Notes: generated from the letters alone by a model not told the origin. Shown: positions 9,887 through 22,261, counted from the stretch's first letter. The stretch: 64,000 nt of DNA from Gentiana macrophylla (GCA_026214975.1 CM047808.1:69280583-69344582); one strand, 5' to 3'. Program-made: numbers and translations.

Positions 9887-11905
9887 AGCTTCGAGCTTAA
9901 GCAATAAGCATGTTATTATGCATAGTTAATTTTATCGTTTAAATCACGTAATTAAAAGATGGAAGATTTTTGATTTGCAAAATTGATACATGAAAAAAAA
10001 AAAAAAAAAAAAAAAACGAGATCTGGTGGTGCTCGGCCGATCGGGCGGCGTACACCACCCAAGTGGCGCGGCGGCGGCGGCGCGGCAGGCAGGCTTCTTT
10101 GCCGCCGGCGATCGTCTGGTCAATCTTTGGCGGATCTCCAAATTTTTGTTTTGTGTATTTTGTGATTCAATATGGTTCATAGTTGTGATTAATATCTCAT
10201 TTGTTTAGTTGTGTCATGTGGCTAACCAATGGTTCAAATAGTTTGGCCATTGGGATGCCACATGTAGCGATTAAAATAATAATGGCTTTCCAAATTTTAT
10301 TTGGAATAAGAGCTAAGCTTTCCAAATATTTGATTTGGGAAAAGGTTTAGGCCTTGGCCACTTCAAAATTTTGATTTTGGAAAGTGGCTGTGCCTAAACT
10401 AAAATTATTTGGCCTTTCCAAATATTTGATTTGGAATAGGCCAGGCCTTTTCAAATATTTAATTTGTAAAGGCTTAGCTCAAGCCACTTCAAAATTTTGA
10501 TTTTGGAAAGTGGCGAGCCTAAGCCAAATTTGGTTTAGAAACCAAAGGCATCCTTTTGATTACGAATCAAAAGGAAAGAAACAAAAGAGAAATAATTTTA
10601 ATTTTGATTTGTTTTGGAATAGTTCTAATTAATTAAAATTAAAATTAAAATCGGTTTAAAATTAATCGTTAATTTTATTTCGATTAAAATCATTTAATTA
10701 ATTAAATGTTAATTAGTTAATTGATTGGATAAAATTATTTAATAGATTAAATGTTAATTGATTAATTAAGACGCAAGTAGTTAAATTTTAATTTTATCTT
10801 TTTCATAAGATTTTATTGTATGGATTAGATATAGTAGATATAATATGATTATATGGACCCCGATTGATCATGGACTCGACCGATAGGATAGATGTGAATG
10901 ATTTAATTTTTCTGTTGGTTTAAAAATTGTCCTAGGCCGTTATGAAGAACGTGACCTAGTTTATTTTCTGCACTCATCCCATTCCCATTAGCTCCCCCCC
11001 GTGTGCGGTGGGTGTATTTATTTTATTCGATAGAATTAAATGTAACAAGAATGGAGCAGAAGATGGAGACCAAAGAAAGACGAAAATAAAGATCCCATTG
11101 GAGAATGGAGCATTAAAGATCCTATTGGCGGTTGCAGCTACCCTTAGATTGTGACCCGCGGTTTCGTCAGTTTGTATTCGAAACCGCACCTAGGAAAATT
11201 CCATGATCATACCGGTTATTTTACGCATTTATTTATTTTGTGCTTGTATTTATTTTATATGATACGATAGATGCATGACTAGGCACGATCTAGATAAATG
11301 TGTAGGATGTATGTTTATAGAGATAGACATATTTATGATGAGACCGAAATTAAAATTAATTAAGTGAATTAATTTACGAAAAATACTTCCACAACAAAAA
11401 TCAAGTCGAAATATTGTCTCCCAATATTATAACGACGGTGAAGAGCCTGTGTTCGGATCCAACTGATCGACCACCGCCAGGAGTTGACATACCACGGGTA
11501 TATAGTCGTTATTGAGATATGATCGTATGAGATCTCGTGAATATTGGGTTATGACTTGACTAGAGTCTTTCGGTGATTGGCCACCGTCAGGGCCGTCTGA
11601 CTTTAGAGACATGGGGTTGACTAACACATAGTGATGTGTATCGCCAAAGAGTTGACTAGTCAACCACTGAGAATCACATAGAGATGTGAATGGTAAAGAG
11701 TTACCTACCTATCGAAATTATCTTGGTTGATCGACCACCGCGGGAATCGAGGTAACTAGATGGGATCTCAAACCACTAAAGAATTTTGAAAAATTCTTGA
11801 AAGTCAATTGGAAGTAGTTGACTAGTGGGAGCAAAATCATAAACCAAAAGACCATTTTTGATTTTGCGTGTATAAACAACAACACTCTTTTATTTTCATT
11901 TTTAT
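9887..11905 (+). other. C1 long untranslated leader
   Basis: About 2 kb of non-coding leader between the PBS and where gag should start. It holds an A run (about 9991-10016), a GGC-rich stretch (10060-10085), the hairpin array (10284-10520) and AT-rich sequence. It aligns in order with the leader of D (43451-45404), including a shared TATGGACCCCGATTGATCAT segment. No coding region is supported. Confidence 0.6.
10284..10520. repeat. Alternating inverted-repeat array in the C1 leader
   Basis: Two self-complementary units alternate: type 1 around CCAAATATTTGATTTGG with GGCC edges, and type 2 around CTTCAAAATTTTGATTTTGG with CCACTT/AAGTGG edges. C1 has about four type 1 and two type 2 units. The same array, longer, occurs in D at 43765-44150. 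Confidence 0.8.
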
Positions 11906-14900
11906 GTTGTAGTTTTAGCAAACTTTATATTTATGTTTTATTGTCGATTAGTAAAACCAAATTATGACTGTTAATTTTGAGAAACGTTCTCAAATATGGT
12001 TAAGTAATTTTAATCCTTTTAAAATAAGCAATGACATGAGCAACCCCGTTATAGTAGTTAGAGACAAGGAGATTACATAATTGATGCAGTGTTCCGAGAC
12101 TTTAATTATTAATGAAAGCAGAAGCTCATGATATGATTAAATCCATTGAAATAAGTTTCAACGAATTAGTCATATATTGGATACGATCCAAGATGATCAT
12201 TCTGTCATATGATGACAATTAATTCAAACGTTGAACAAGAATGACCACATCGAATTTTGGAAATGTTGTTTTCAAAATTGTAAGATTTAAGTATCGACTT
12301 AATTCTATCATTGCTTAAAGGTTAATTAAATAGTCAATGTTTTGAATACGATTCAAAAGGTTAAATAAACTATTTGATAAACGTTAGATTTTCTTTCTGA
12401 AGGAAATAGAAGACATGGCTCTTGTAATCTTTCTTAAGTCTTATGAAGACTACACTAAGAAACATTTACAAGTGCTTGAAGGATTAAATTGAAAGTTAGG
12501 GCATGTGCTTAAATAGAGGACTCATTGAAGTTTCTATTCTAGGCAAGTGAGTTGAGATAAATCTATCTAAGTTCAGTCGACTCTTAGATATATGATATCT
12601 CTTGAGTGTGATTAAATTAGAAAGATTAAATACTGAGATATGGAAGGTGAAGCAAGCGTTGTAACACTTACCATATTGCGGATCTAGTAAAGCGATAAGG
12701 GAACTAAATAAATGTTATTATGTTCCGGTTCTTATAAAGAACATGCTTTCAGTTATTTGTTTGGATTTAGTAGACATATTCAATTGTAAAGAATAAATGT
12801 TATTCCAATAAAGTTGGAAGGTCACTGAATCTAACATACTAGATTGAAGTCACTATATAGTTGATATATGTGATGAGATCTCAACTAAATATTTGTATGG
12901 CTATTATCCTTGATATTTGTAGTTGTTCTAGACATAGTCTCTCTGGAAGGGAAGCGTGTAATCAAACGTCATTCTGATGATGTTGAACCATATGATTATG
13001 AATCATATAGGTAATACGTATCTTATCTAAAGATGACTAAAATACCCTTTTATGAAAAGGTTATAAGATCTAGAAAAATTGTCTAAAGCCTAAACATACC
13101 GATGTTTGTTGGCTTGTGACAATTAATGCTACAAATAATTGTTTGTTAATCTCTATGACTATTTTTAGAAATAGTTGAATGTACTTATTGAAGTACGACA
13201 ATTCGGAAAGCCTGAAAAGTTCGAGCTAGTACGAATATGAGATTGATGAGCTACTTAGGAATTAATCTTCAATTGGATTGAAGTAATTAATACCTGAAGG
13301 GTGTTTCAGAAGTCGTCTGAAAAGGAATAAGATTCTCCCTTCAAGAATACCATAGTTGGGATACGCAATTGGATTGTGTTCCCAAAATGGAAACAACACT
13401 TTATATGATAAAGGTGTGACGCAGGCCATGCGAAGTATCCCTTACCCGTTTCGGGATAGTGCCCTTATACTTAACCGAGTTCCAAAGAATAAAGGTTGAA
13501 TAAATTCCATATTAGATATGGAAGAGGATAATGTCAAATCTGTCTTAACCGATGATTTGAAGTTGTCATAAGCAAAGTCAGAAAGGCTTGGAGCCTAGTA
13601 CGACATATGCAACTTTGTGGAATATCTCAGCAAGTATGCTAGATATTATTTACTGGTCCGTGGAGCAAAAGATGTTTGTCTCCAAACATGCTGTCTTCTA
13701 GAGGAAGTGTTTCTTCCAAAAGAAACAGTGGGAGTGAATCAGATCTCAAAACAGTTTGAGATCCAAAAAGATATATTCAACCAGAGGAACGTGAGCAGAC
13801 GCCGCATAGCGATGAGGTGTAGATCACTGCTCAGAGCACACAAAAGTTCTGTAAGTCTGTGGATGACCTTAAGCCTGAAAAGGCTGCTGGTATGTTCATC
13901 TTGAAGAATGAATATCTCACGACTTATGAAAGAATGTTTGAGAGGCAATATTGAGAGATATGGCTAGGAGCCATAATATCTGAATTAGATTCCATCAGTG
14001 ACAACCAGGTTGTGAACCTAGTCTGTCTTACTTAAGGGGAGTGCCCCTGAAAGGCTGACATGGATAGTAATATGATTACCATAAGGCTATAGTGACGGCT
14101 GAAGGGTATGAGGTGTAAACCTTGTAATTATCTTTATGCTGCCAGCTGTGCCCAGTTCTATTCAGACTATGCTTGTTATAACTTCGTATCATGACTATAT
14201 GATAGTGTTGAAGACGTTGGGCAGACAGCTCGATGTTCATAGACAATAACATGATGTGTAAGCCCGCGAGATCCATTTATGGACTCAAACAAGTTTCTCT
14301 AGACGATTTCTTTGTTTGATTATCAAAGGAGTTTGATTTAGTCAAAAGAAGGATATGCCCAATGTGCAAGATGGATAGTGGGAGTGTGTTACGATTTTTG
14401 AGTAAGGTATTGGATATCTCTCTCATGAATCATCTCCCCGTGTCACAGTCAATTAATGTTTGGTAGTTCAAGGTCTTTACGAAAGCACTTGGATTAGCAG
14501 TTCTTATTTTAGAAATAAGAATATATAGTGATAGAATTAACTGCTGTTAGATTATTGTTTACCTATATAGATGTGATGCTAAAAGAAGTTTAGCATAGAT
14601 CGCAAGATCTATCTATGTTAGGACGTTGGTCCTAAAGATAAGGCGAAAGATGATGCTTATGGAAGGTTTCTTCGCGCTCTGCGATAGAAACCATCATAAA
14701 GGTAATGCCGGATGTTCATAGTCCATGAATAGTCATGAGCAAGTATGAAAGTAAATCTGGTAAATGTCGAGAATATCCTTAAACAAGTTAAGGAAGAGTT
14801 CCTAGTTTATCGAAACTTGGAATTAAATAAACGTAGATATACAGACGTATATCCTGAGTCTTATGAAGGCAAGTGGGAGCGACAGTCTGGGTTTGCAATC

Positions 14901-15292
14901 ACTTTGATTAAGTGATACAGTGAGCTGGAAATGTTCTAGCCTATGGGTCACTGTAAACACTACAACTTAGCCAAAACACAGTAGTGCCTTAGAGGCTAAA
15001 TGAGCGATACATGGATCTAGAAGGTTCATTCCTGAACCTAGTACGGTTCTTCCACCTTTTCTATATAGCTGATATAGTAAGTGGATTCATTGCTTGAAGC
15101 AAGGACCAGGGTCTCGTCAGAGATTCATGTGTGTGTTGAGGCGGTTCCTTTTGACTTGGTCATTTGGAACATGATATGAAATAGTCTGAGTCCCCATGGA
15201 TAGCGATCCGTTTATGGCTAGGGCTAGTTGCGAGTATTGCATGAGATTCTTGTGTTTCAACTTGGTCTTGTGTGTGCTAGTGATTGGTTTTA
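11906..15292 (+). pseudogene. C1 gag-pol relic
   Basis: No continuous frame survives. The gag start seen in D (after TTGTTGTAG) is not recognisable here. Short copia pol motifs remain in scattered frames: RSIYGLKQVS at 14269-14298 (RT C-terminal block), and residues resembling the RNase H end near 14980-15050. The order and distance to the PPT fit a decayed copia pol. From 11906 to about 14268 I see only AT-rich decayed sequence with no confident domain. Other small frames here are chance. Confidence 0.55.
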
Positions 15293-15307
15293 GGCCAAGT
15301 GGGAGAT
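15293..15307 (+). other. C1 polypurine tract
   Basis: GGCCAAGTGGGAGAT directly before the right LTR start TGTTGGA. The same sequence precedes the D right LTR. Confidence 0.8.
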
Positions 15308-17284
15308 TGTTGGAATAGTGTCCTAAACCCAATCGGGTTGGACCGGATCCGACCGGGTCGGATCATTTCTACTATTTCTTTATGTTTATACATATATTAA
15401 ATGGCTTTTACATTTGTCATATATATGTTCTTTTAAAGAACCAATTATGAATTGTTATATGATAACGTCCTTAGTATTAAAGCGTGATAGAGAAACCATG
15501 ATAGGCGATTATGGTTGATGAGATCTCTCGATCACTTTAATTAGTTTGATACTTAAATGTCTCTAGGTCGATGTACTATTGAGCAGGACATTGATAGTAT
15601 AAACAGACTAGCATGTATTAGATGTCTTCTGTCTTTAGGCGAGGATAGATCTCGTCTCATCGAAGTGTAGAGACACTTGGGTATGCGTGGACATGTATTA
15701 GAGAATGCGTACGTTAGACTGACCCACTTACACAGATAAGTGTCACACTATGTGGCGGTTGTGTAATTATCCTTAAGACCGAAGTCTTCATGGCATCACG
15801 GTGTGGATTGTCATGCTTTGACACTATTGAGGTTTCCACAGCCACGGGCGATCATACGGTAGTGATTGGGTATGATCATGAAGCATCGCGGAGTATACAT
15901 GATTGGTCGTCCGGGAATCGCGTATCCTATGATTGGGATCGAATATCCGAAATGGCCTTCTTATAAGGAATGTCTTACTCTCGTGAATCTTTGCAAAGTG
16001 GGAGTAAGCGAGTTACTTGAGAGAGCATGATATCCAGATTATAAGATACGGTCGTTGATGTTTTGACACTCGACTAACGACCGTATGGATATTATTACGA
16101 TAGGATTGTAAGTTACACGGTAAATAAGCTGTTTCACATGAAAGGTAGTAGTCATTGCATTTGACTCTTCCGATGATTGGGGTCACGGTGTGTTGCTAGA
16201 CGCTATCCCGTGATCGTTAGGCATGAAGGGCATTTTCGTAATTCGCACTTTGTGTCTACGGCCAACATATTCGGAAGCCTATCGGGTCACACACATATGA
16301 ACATCTAGCCGGATTAAAATGTGGTTATAGATGATAACCAAATAAGGAAAGTTTATCTCGAGACTATAAAGGTTATAGTGGTAAATTAATATAGTGGTAT
16401 TTATTTATTATGAATAAATTAAATACAAGATATTAATTAAGTTGATTAATTAAATACACTTATATTGATAAGTGGCGCCACATATGTGTATAAGTGATAC
16501 ACTTAGATTGTGCAATTTAATTAATGATATTACCTATTATTAATATTATATATTAATAAAATAAAATAATATAATATATATATGCATGTGTGCTTCCAGC
16601 GTATGAAGCATATTAGATATGCATGTGCACACATGTTTCCAATGTATATATATTTAATAGATTTATATGTGTAATATATATGTGATATATATACATGTGT
16701 AAATTGATTTATGGTAATAAGATAAATATAGTCAATATTAGATTTTGACAATATTTTGGGAATATTCAATATAAGATATTGACAATATCCTAGATTTATT
16801 TAATATGAGATATTATAATAAATGAGATAAATCAATCAATTATATTTTCCTTATTTTATTGGGAAAATGTTTTCTTCTCCTCCACTCTAGAAGATGGCGC
16901 CACCTACACTATAAATAAGAGGTGGGTGTCAAGCTCTTTTGTACAACACAATTCCAAAAACTAATAGTTCTTGTGTAAAATAGAGAGCATCCTATGGAGA
17001 GTTGGAGAGAAGGGAAAAGGGCCGGTCTAGCAACCGGAGTTTTCCAATAGCAATCCATGATGGGATTCCGGCGGGCTGTTCGTGTGGACTAGCGGTAGAG
17101 GCCGAACACTTGGGCGGCTCTATGCCAAACCTATCTCCTTAGACGGTCAAAGCGTCGATCTTTTAGATCAACCAAGGTAATCACCGTCTACTACTTAATT
17201 GTTTATTGCTTAAACGAAGTCGATCTTGGGTCGATAGGAAATAAATTTTAAATTCCGCTGCGTTCCCGCGTAGATTTCCTAACA
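15308..17284 (+). repeat. C1 3' LTR
   Basis: Begins TGTTGGAATAGTG, ends TTTCCTAACA, followed by the CCTCT target duplication (17285-17289). It is highly similar to the 5' LTR; differences are mainly one- to three-base indels, many at CAG- or CTG-like sites. TATA box at 16910-16917. Confidence 0.9.
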
Positions 17285-17289
17285 CCTCT

Positions 17290-17927
17290 AACTGAGTCCC
17301 CTTCTCCACAACACCAACTTGTCCTAAAGCATCAACCACACCATCAGTAACAGGCCCTACCCCTGAAGAACCAAGTTCAACAGGTGCAGGAACCAGTCCA
17401 GCAGGTGCATTGACACTCTCACTCGCCTTATCCAACATAAGGCCTTCTTTTAAACTATTAACTAGATCAGTGTCCACAATAGTTTGAACATGATCATACA
17501 ATTTTTCAACTTCAATTAATTCTAAAAGAGAGTAGGTGGCTGCCATTTTAGAATTTGTCGTAGTGACCTTCTTTTTTGCATTATTGACAGCCGGAGTAAC
17601 AAGTTTCCCAGATTTCAACTTCATTGCCTCAAACACCAAAGGATTGCCACACTTCAGAGCATAATCCATCACATCCACTGCAGGAGGGGCCACATCCACA
17701 CCACTCACACCCGGTGCAGGGCCAACTCCTACTTGCTTCCTTGAAACAAGGGGATCAAGCAACGGGTTCTTTTCCATGGTGCATCCATCTTCAACTTGAG
17801 CTGCAGGCTATTCTACAAGGGGAGTAGAAGCTGCTGCAACCTGCACTTCAGTTGTACTTTCTTGTTCAAGAGCAACCAGAACATGAACAGTACCGTCTTC
17901 AACAGATTTCTTTATTTTGCGAGTCAT
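17290..17927 (-). pseudogene. LINE F ORF1, N-terminal part
   Basis: Start of the LINE ORF1, separated from the rest by C1. ATG at 17927 gives MTRKIKKSVEDGTVHVLV; the frame meets a TAG near 17812 and continues through MEKNPLLDPLVSRKQVGVG to the C1 insertion. The region is Ala/Val/Pro-rich and of low complexity, as is usual upstream of the DUF4283-like domain in plant LINE ORF1 proteins. The ATG at 17927 is preferred because it is the first in frame after the putative 5' UTR. Confidence 0.65.
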
Positions 17928-18112
17928 AGATCAAATTTGGAGCTGTAAAAGCTGTAAGTAGAAAAACATGAAGGATGCAAACTATACGAGCAAGGAACTA
18001 GAACAGAAACACAGAAATAGAGGGGATTTGGCAAGCTCATTCAAAGAGAAGAAGAAGCTAGCTGAGAGAAAACATCTCTCTAAAATCCGAACATTGCAGT
18101 GGGCTTTTCCAT
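17928..18112 (-). other. LINE F 5' UTR and 5' end
   Basis: About 185 bp between the E LTR break at 18113 and the ORF1 ATG. Non-coding, containing CATCTCTCTAAAATC and the end GCAGTGGGCTTTTCCAT. The boundary is set by where similarity to the intact E LTR (56818 onward) begins. Confidence 0.5.
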
Positions 18113-19418
18113 GGATAAATCCCTTCTTACTATGTTGTTTCAAAGTAGTTTGGGCAATCACAGATATAGGATATAATATAAGTAATTAAATGAACGTAGT
18201 AAGGTAAATTGCTGAAAGTAAATTGACACAAGGCTTATAGTGGTTCAGGGTGGTGTAATCCCTTAATCCACTCTTCTCCTGTGATGATTGGAGTAATTCA
18301 CTATTGTTATCACAGATAAAATAGTACGATTGTCCTTGACTTCACAAGCTTCAAAATCTACAAGACTATCACTCCTTGACTGCAACAGCTTCAGTGACTC
18401 AATCTCTTTCACTGCACCTTGGGATCAAATCCTTCAGCAGCTATCACAACCACAACTCCTTCTCCAATGGCTCTGATTCAGTTGCTTGATCGATGAGTAT
18501 TGGATTCACAAACTTGTAGATCAATCTCAATGCTTGATGTTGAAATATGGCTCTCAGTTTTGAGTTGATCACTGGATATTTCTTTTTCTGCAGAGATAGA
18601 AGACTTTCACTTTTACAGAGTTTTTGCTCAGATTTTTTTTCGTGCTTCTTAATTTTTTTTCTTTGTCTGTCAATGCCTTCTATTTATAGCCTTGATGATC
18701 CTTGATTTGATTTTCCGTCCGTTGGCTATATTAATGAGGGAAATAATCCTTGATTTTATTCTTGATTCCCCCTTAATTATATTCTCCTTCATTTCAGTGA
18801 TCGGATTTTTCTTCAAACGTTTATCAGAAAATCCGTTCTTGATTGATCCTCTATTGATTGTGCATTTAATGCTTGATCCTCTGCGTCTTCATCATATTTT
18901 GAAATCTGATTAAGTAAAGTTTACTTAGCCCTTCTTTGATCGGTCAAGTGATCCTTCTGACTTTGCCGCTTAGATCTTCCTTAACTGCTTTGTCTTCACT
19001 CAGCCGAAAGTCAGTTTTCTTTGCTGATTCATTGTTTCCTTCATTCTTTCAGTTAAAGGAGAATCCTTGTACCTCACTGATCCTTGATTTGTGTGAGATC
19101 AGTGTACACCATATTTAAACATTAAGTTTCACCACTTAAAACATAAGTTAGACTTATTCAAGGTCATCACAGACTTCCTTGGTTATAAGTCAGATCATAA
19201 CGTCCTCATTGCCTCTCTGCTGGTACATGGCTGGCTTCACTCTACTGAAAATCTGTTTCACTTTGCCGTCCTTCCAACTAGTACAATACTTGTCTGACTC
19301 AACTAATACAATATGCCAGACTCTAAGTAAAGACTTATACAGAGAATTCTAACTTATTTCAGGCTTGCTATAACAACTAGTATGACCATCATCAAAACAT
19401 AATAAAATATTCCTAACA
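18113..19418 (-). repeat. E 3' LTR, truncated by LINE F
   Basis: Aligns with 56818-58123 of the other LTR. It ends on the plus strand with TTCCTAACA, that is TGTTAGGAA on the element strand. About 100 bp corresponding to 56718-56817 are missing at 18112. It retains an intact TATA box at 18681-18688. Confidence 0.85.
18681..18688 (-). promoter_or_regulatory. E LTR TATA box (left copy)
   Basis: TATAAATA on the minus strand in GGCTATAAATAGAAGG. The matching position in the right LTR (about 57387-57394) reads CAATAAATAG, so the right copy has lost the canonical box. Confidence 0.65.
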
Positions 19419-19431
19419 ATTCCCCCCTTTT
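19419..19431 (-). other. E polypurine tract
   Basis: AAAAGGGGGGAAT on the minus strand directly before the LTR start TGTTAGG. This G-rich tract is typical of SIRE-type copia elements. Confidence 0.85.
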
Positions 19432-19610
19432 GATGATGCCAAAATCCTCATAAGCCTTAACATAAGTATAACAAATTTCATAATAAACAGTGGAATAAAA
19501 CACAACAATTTTATTCATCCATTAAGGGCAATAAGACATTGCATCTTCTTAATCAAAGACAAGGGCATATATAGACAATTCAATTAATTTAATTAAACAG
19601 AACAGAGGGG

Positions 19611-21646
19611 CTACTTCTTCTCTTCAAACATGATGTCTTTGCCTTTGACGCCCTTGCCCTTATCTGTTGTGCTTGCCTTCCTTCTACTGGAGATCTCAGG
19701 CTTTGACCATCCTTCCCCATTTTTGGCAGCACCAAAACATGCTTCAGGATTTGCAGTTACTGCTTCAGACTCAGGGAGAGGGGCATACCTTTGCTCCAAA
19801 ATTTTGTTGTTGGCTGTAGTGATATTTATCAAAGTGTCAAGTTGCTGGCCAGAAAATTCCATAACTTCGTCCAGATGTTGAAGTTGTTGAGTGTGAGCAT
19901 TTAGAGTGTCCACCAGGGGTTTGTGATTTTTATCCATCATTTCAGCGTGAAACTCAAGGTTGGTTTGGACATGGTAGGGAATGAGATGTTGTAAGTTGCA
20001 AAGTAGGTTTCCCTATTTTTCCATGATCTCATCTTGTATCTTGATGTGACTAATGAGGGCTTCAATCTTGTGGTTTAAGGAGGTTGATTCACTCCTTAAA
20101 GCAGCTTTCAGATTTTGCCTGCTGTGATACTGCTTTTCCATGTCGACAATTGGTTGTTGAATGTCTAGATTGAAAAGCCTTTCTGGATCATTCTCCTCTG
20201 GTGCCACTTCAACATCCTCATCTTCTGCATCTTCCTCCTTCTCTATATTCACCTCATCTTCTTCCTCTTTCTCTTCTTCTTTTACACTTTCTTTTTCTGC
20301 CTCTTCCTCTCTTTCTTTCTCTTCGACTTTAGAATTATTGAGAGATTGCTGGGGGATGCATGCTTCTCCATCTTTAAAAGACGTCAGGTTTTCTTCTCCA
20401 TGAGCTGGAGACTTGATTCCTTCTGCTGGTGTTCCCTCTTGATCAATAGTGAGGGTGTTGACATGTTCAGTGAAATAAGATTTATCAGCTGGCTCACTCG
20501 ACCGGTTGTCAACTTTGCTGATGCTTCTGAGAATTACTTCCTGGATTGTCAGATCATCATCAGAAATCACCAGCTTTTCTTGATCATTTTCAAGATGACT
20601 ACTGTCTATCTGTGCTTCCTCTATTTCAGCTTTTTCATCCTCAGATGTCTCTTCTTCTTCAGATGAAGTAGTTGATACCCCTCATCACCTTCCTCTATAT
20701 ATGTCACTTCTTCTTGTTTCTCTTCCTCCATTGCTGTATCACCACTGATCACCACTGGATTGCTGGTACTTACCACTGAGGTGTCTTCTTGTGCTTTTTG
20801 TGATCTGGTTCGTCTTCCCATCCCTGATCTACTGCCTTCGGGTGCTTTCCTTTTACGTCCGGTGGTGGGTTTGGGTTTCATAGATGCCTTGATGTAGGTA
20901 AACATCACCTTTGACCTGTGTGGGGGCTGTAGATTTGTGGGTTTCACTTTTAATGAGTCAAATAGGTGTTGAAGAAGGAACCCATATGATTTCCTTTCCC
21001 AGGATTCACCTTTCTTTTGCAGCTCCTTACTTGGTGCCGTAATCGACAGATTTATTTCCTTTTGAATCTGCTCAATCTATTGAAGACAAAGGTTGCCCAG
21101 TCAAAGTGAAGGCCTTGATAGATTATTGCCATTAGCTTAACTAGTACCTTTGTCAAGTTTTCCATCGACCCTTTCTTGCCTTCGATGTTCTTGGTAATGA
21201 CATGTGCAAACTCAGGAAATGGAAGTTTGAGTGCTGATCTTGGGAGATTGTAGGTTTTGCTATTCTTTTTAGGGCTTTTGGCTATCTCCTCCCAGAAGGT
21301 CTTGATGTTAACCTGCACAAACATCACGTTGCCGGGCCAATCATGGGTAGATGTAAGAAACTGTTAAGTAGGCCAGGTGTGATGACCACTTCTTTGCCAA
21401 AGATTGAATTTTTTATACAGTCGATATCGGTCTTCTTTGTGCTTGGCACAAACTTTGCATTTCTCCAAAATGAAATCAGGTTCTCATAGCATATTCCAGT
21501 TATTGAGGGGTTTAAGAAGGTCTTTAACCCCATATTTGTACATCAATCAACTAGCCGTCGGGCTTGTACCTCATTAACACAGAAGGATAGATAGGGTTCA
21601 GGCTTAAAGAACGATCCTGTGATGAGATTTTTGATGATGAGGCCAT
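19611..21646 (-). pseudogene. E extra 3' ORF (env-position ORF, plant-transposon-protein type)
   Basis: Lies between pol and the 3' LTR on the element strand. From an ATG at 21646 (MASSSKISSQ) several frames together encode about 650 residues. The first part contains GICYENLISFWRNAKF and VVITPGLLNSFLHLP, a pattern resembling the 'putative plant transposon protein' domain also seen in Athila B. A basic stretch follows (GRKRKAPEGSRSGMGRRTRS), then a very acidic Glu/Lys-rich, coiled-coil-like segment (20013-20570), and a C-terminus with ANNKILEQRYAPLPESEA ending at 19611. No signal peptide or clear membrane segment is visible, so an envelope function is not supported. Frameshifts near 21540, 21052-20947, 20600 and 19990 break it. 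A TATA box lies 105 bp upstream. Confidence 0.65.
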
Positions 21647-21747
21647 TTCGTGGAATTTGAGAGAAGGCTTTGATTTGCAGTAAAAGAAAATAGGGTTTAT
21701 AATTTTGCAGGGATGCGTAAAGAATTCTGAAAAACCTCTAAGTGTTG

Positions 21748-21755
21748 CTTATATA
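21748..21755 (-). promoter_or_regulatory. Candidate internal TATA box upstream of the E 3' ORF
   Basis: TATATAAG on the minus strand in ATTTTATATAAGCAAC, about 105 bp before the ATG at 21646. A transcript starting about 30 bp downstream would have a leader of roughly 70 nt. The pol frame ends near 22262, some 500 bp upstream. Sequence-only prediction. Confidence 0.4.
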
Positions 21756-22261
21756 AAATGATTTGGGTAGTGTGAACGTGGTTGAATATGGAAGGATTTT
21801 GTGACATAATGGTGTGATTTTATGTATATGAATCCCGATATTCGAGTGAAGTGGGGGAGTGGATTGAGGTAAGTAATGATAGATCCTGGGAATCGAGGCA
21901 TTGGTAATTTGAAAAATAATATGGTTACCTCCATGATTGTAAATTGATCTCCACGTGTGTAATCTTCCACAATATAATCCTCCATAATTTCTTGATTTTC
22001 CACATGTATAAAAACTGATTTGGTTCACACTTTAATTTGCTAGTGACTCGAATCTTCATTTCGGTGGAGTTCCTTAGCTGGTCACTTAGCCGGTTTAGTG
22101 ACTTTTTCACTGAGTTGCTGTATTTAACTGTTCCTAACAATCAGGGAAGTTAACTTCGCTGAGTACCGGTGCTTCACCTGCTACATCTCCAGTGAAGGCA
22201 AAGGTTTGATCAGCTGGTGAAGTAACTTAGTTGATTACTCCAGTTAGCCGCTCTTTTGTAC
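21756..22261 (-). other. E spacer between pol and the 3' ORF
   Basis: About 500 bp of non-coding sequence after RNase H relics. Short frames overlap here in several registers but show no domain. It would hold the upstream part of any internal promoter. No dyad array comparable to those in A and B is seen. Confidence 0.4.

Larger units (their letters stand above)
7894..17284 (+). mobile_element. Degenerate copia element C1, complete ends (9391 bp)
   Basis: Plus-strand LTR retrotransposon with two LTRs of almost equal length (1979 and 1977 bp), an initiator-Met primer-binding site, a polypurine tract and a perfect CCTCT target duplication, inserted in LINE ORF1. The interior is heavily decayed; only short pol relics remain, such as RSIYGLKQVS. 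LTRs, leader hairpins and PPT are homologous to those of D, so both belong to one copia family. LTR copies differ mostly by small indels. Confidence 0.9.
4543..18112 (-). mobile_element. L1-type LINE F, interrupted by C1 and truncated at the left by T
   Basis: Minus-strand non-LTR retrotransposon reading right to left: 5' UTR (17928-18112), ORF1 start (17927), interruption by copia element C1 (7894-17284), rest of ORF1, ORF2 endonuclease, and ORF2 RT up to FADD at 4543. The remainder of ORF2 and the 3' end should lie left of element T, outside the window. The 5' end abuts the left LTR of SIRE-like element E exactly where that LTR loses its first 100 bp, so F probably inserted into that LTR. 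Confidence 0.8.

Noticed and set aside
9944..10208. Poly-Lys starting frames near the A run and GGC repeats
   Set aside because: Low-complexity sequence in the untranslated leader of C1; not conserved in frame in D.
19630..20666. Plus-strand Ser-rich frames opposite the E 3' ORF
   Set aside because: They are complements of Glu/Lys-rich codons of the minus-strand ORF.
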